Under the pieces are notes generated by a model that ran no database searches, was not told the DNA's origin, and was given only the letters and a program-made list of their open reading frames with translations. DNA of 16,554 bases from Litorimonas sp049647245 (GTDB taxonomy: Bacteria; Pseudomonadota; Alphaproteobacteria; Caulobacterales; Maricaulaceae): NCBI GenBank assembly GCA_049647245.1, contig JBARXH010000177.1, forward strand, positions 1 to 16,554, read 5' to 3'. Within the stretch, counting starts at the first letter, position 1, and each line of letters begins with the position of its first letter. Shown piece by piece: positions 15,066 to 16,554 of this stretch. Position numbers and translations under genes: made by a program.

Positions 15066-16554
15066 ATGCGACCGTTCTTGAACCGATTGCGCCGACGGAC
15101 AACCGTGACGGCGGCGGCCCTTCTGGGCGGTGCGTCCGTTCTCGCGGCTTGCCAGACCGTGGCTCCCGCGCCGGGCGCGGATGCTGTGGCCGACCGCATG
15201 CCGCAGGACGAGATCGTCTACTTCATGCTGCCTGACCGATTCGAGAACGGCGATCCAGCCAACGACACGGGCGGGTTTCCCGGCGGACCGCTGCAGCACG
15301 GCTTCGACCCGACCCACAAGGGCTTCTACCAGGGCGGCGACCTGAAGGGGCTGACGAGTCGCCTCGACTACATCCAGGGCATGGGGGCGACCGCGATCTG
15401 GCTCGGTCCGATCTACAAGAACAAGCCCGTGCAGGGCGGCCCCGGTCAGGAAAGCGCGGGTTATCACGGCTACTGGATCACGGACTTCACCGCGGTCGAT
15501 CCGCATCTGGGGACCGAAGCCGACATGACCGCCTTCGTACGCGGTGCACATGCGCGCGGAATGAAGGTCTATCTGGATATCATCACCAACCACACGGCCG
15601 ACGTGATCGCCTACCGGGAGTGTCACGACCCCGACTATGCCGGCGATGACAAGAGCGCGGATGGATGCGCCTACCGCTCGGTCGGCAACTTCCCCTTCAC
15701 CACGGATGGCGGGCCAGACGGACCAGCGATCAATGACGGGTTTCTTGGCGATGCGCCGTCCGTCCAGACTCGCGAGAATTTCGCCCGGCTGACCGACCCG
15801 ACCTATGCCTACACGCCCTTCGTGCCGGCAGGCGAAGAAGAGGTGAAGGTCCCGGCCTGGCTGAACGATCCGATCTACTACCACAATCGCGGGGAGACGA
15901 CCTGGTCGGGCGAGAGTTCCATCAATGGCGATTTCGCTGGGCTGGACGATCTGTTCACAGAACATCCGGTCGTGCTGGACGGCATGATCGAGATCTTCCA
16001 GGACTGGATCACGAAGTACCGGATCGACGGCTTCCGCATCGATACGGTCAAGCACGTCAATCCGGAGTTCTGGCAGGCCTTCATCCCGGCCATGACCGAC
16101 CATGCGGCTTCGATCGGCATTCCGGACTTCTACATCTTCGCCGAAGCCTACGACCCCGATCCGGGTGGGCTGGCGCGCTTCACCAAGGTGGACGGGTTCG
16201 ACCAGGTGCTGGACTTCGCCTTCCAGTCCGCCGTCACGGCAGTCGTGTCCGGACAGGAGACCACGGCGCGGCTGGACACCCTCCTGCGCGCGGACGACCT
16301 CTATGCGGACGCGACGCTGAAAGGGATCAGGCAGCCGACCTTCCTCGGCAACCACGACATGGGGCGCTTCTCCGGCATGGTGAAGGCCGCCAATCCGGGC
16401 ATTTCCCAGAGCGAGCTTCTGGCCCGTACGAAGCTCGGCCACGGCATGATGATGTTCATGCGTGGCGTACCCGTCATCTATTCGGGCGACGAGCAGGGCT
16501 TCGTCTCCGACGGAGGCGACCAGCTGGCGCGCGAGCCGCTCTTCCCGAGCCTGA
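15066..16554 (+). CDS. GH13 alpha-amylase lipoprotein, second gene, 3' partial
   Basis: The frame is open from the ATG to the window end (496 residues seen). Arg-rich N-terminus, hydrophobic core and lipobox L-A-A-C29 (Gln at +2) indicate an outer-membrane lipoprotein. GH13 regions are D171-IITNH176, R324-I-D326 (nucleophile), E360 in FAEAYD (acid/base) and NHD at 429-431. A long insert between barrel strand 3 and helix 3 (about 178-290) and the opening VYFMLPDRFENGD are typical of the secreted alpha-amylases with a large B domain. It is clearly distinct from the first amylase and not a recent copy. It is predicted to degrade starch or glycogen to maltodextrins for the divergently encoded receptor. 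Two further ATGs lie just upstream (15063, 15060); 15066 fits the ribosome binding site best. The end, including the C-terminal beta domain, lies outside. Confidence 0.93.
   Translation, partial: MRPFLNRLRRRTTVTAAALLGGASVLAACQTVAPAPGADAVADRMPQDEIVYFMLPDRFENGDPANDTGGFPGGPLQHGFDPTHKGFYQGGDLKGLTSRLDYIQGMGATAIWLGPIYKNKPVQGGPGQESAGYHGYWITDFTAVDPHLGTEADMTAFVRGAHARGMKVYLDIITNHTADVIAYRECHDPDYAGDDKSADGCAYRSVGNFPFTTDGGPDGPAINDGFLGDAPSVQTRENFARLTDPTYAYTPFVPAGEEEVKVPAWLNDPIYYHNRGETTWSGESSINGDFAGLDDLFTEHPVVLDGMIEIFQDWITKYRIDGFRIDTVKHVNPEFWQAFIPAMTDHAASIGIPDFYIFAEAYDPDPGGLARFTKVDGFDQVLDFAFQSAVTAVVSGQETTARLDTLLRADDLYADATLKGIRQPTFLGNHDMGRFSGMVKAANPGISQSELLARTKLGHGMMMFMRGVPVIYSGDEQGFVSDGGDQLAREPLFPSL

Noticed and set aside
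14758..15102. Small open frames (62-114 codons) in the receptor/amylase intergenic region
   Set aside because: No ribosome binding site, no recognisable product, overlap with operator-like palindromes and, for one, with the amylase start.
14985..16442. Open frame of 485 codons on the minus strand opposite the second amylase
   Set aside because: The plus strand shows a full set of GH13 catalytic regions and a lipobox; the antisense frame has no recognisable domain.
1..16554. tRNA, rRNA, CRISPR array, insertion sequence or prophage
   Set aside because: No cloverleaf-like CCA-type segments, regular repeat-spacer arrays, transposase, integrase or phage genes were seen on either strand.

Overview
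This GC-rich window (my estimate is roughly 65% G+C) has dense, mostly same-strand gene blocks, lipoprotein hydrolases and a TonB-dependent receptor of the Xanthomonas/Caulobacter type. Together with a dispersed palindromic repeat whose translation reads 'VIARLDRAI', this points to a heterotrophic alphaproteobacterium of the Caulobacterales / Hyphomonadaceae sort. The genus cannot be read from the sequence. No rRNA, tRNA, CRISPR, phage or insertion-sequence genes were seen.

The core of the window is a starch/maltodextrin utilisation locus. A leftward run from about 8563 down to 1504 reads: GH97 alpha-glucosidase, esterase paralogue 2, esterase paralogue 1, GH13 alpha-amylase, a DUF6445 protein that looks like an Fe(II)/2-oxoglutarate oxygenase, and a periplasmic DUF4198 protein. 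Junctions are tight (GTGA and ATGA overlaps, a 79-bp gap, a 14-bp overlap, a 31-bp gap), so this is probably one operon. It meets a rightward FG-GAP/VCBS-ASPIC (CRTAC1-like) gene, cut by the left edge, at a shared CTAG stop. Divergent from the operon is a flavin-dependent tryptophan-halogenase family gene (8687-10192). It converges on a second halogenase (10300-11808) across an 88-bp double-hairpin repeat. Upstream of the second halogenase, on the same strand, lie a strong terminator and a 925-residue TonB-dependent receptor (11917-14694). A 371-bp divergent promoter region separates the receptor from a second GH13 amylase lipoprotein that runs off the right edge.

A consistent reading is that lipid-anchored amylases cut starch or glycogen outside the cell or at the outer membrane. 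The receptor imports maltodextrins with TonB energy, as MalA does in Caulobacter crescentus, and GH97 releases glucose in the periplasm or at the envelope. The inner-membrane transporter and regulator are not in the window. Motifs of the form TTTRCA-N3/4-TTTGCAT occur in both divergent promoter regions and suggest that one regulator controls all units.

The least explained part is the set of two FAD halogenases and one DUF6445 oxygenase-like protein inside a sugar-uptake locus. No known step of starch use needs them. They could modify an aromatic residue or metabolite linked to the receptor, and this is the best candidate here for an undescribed system.
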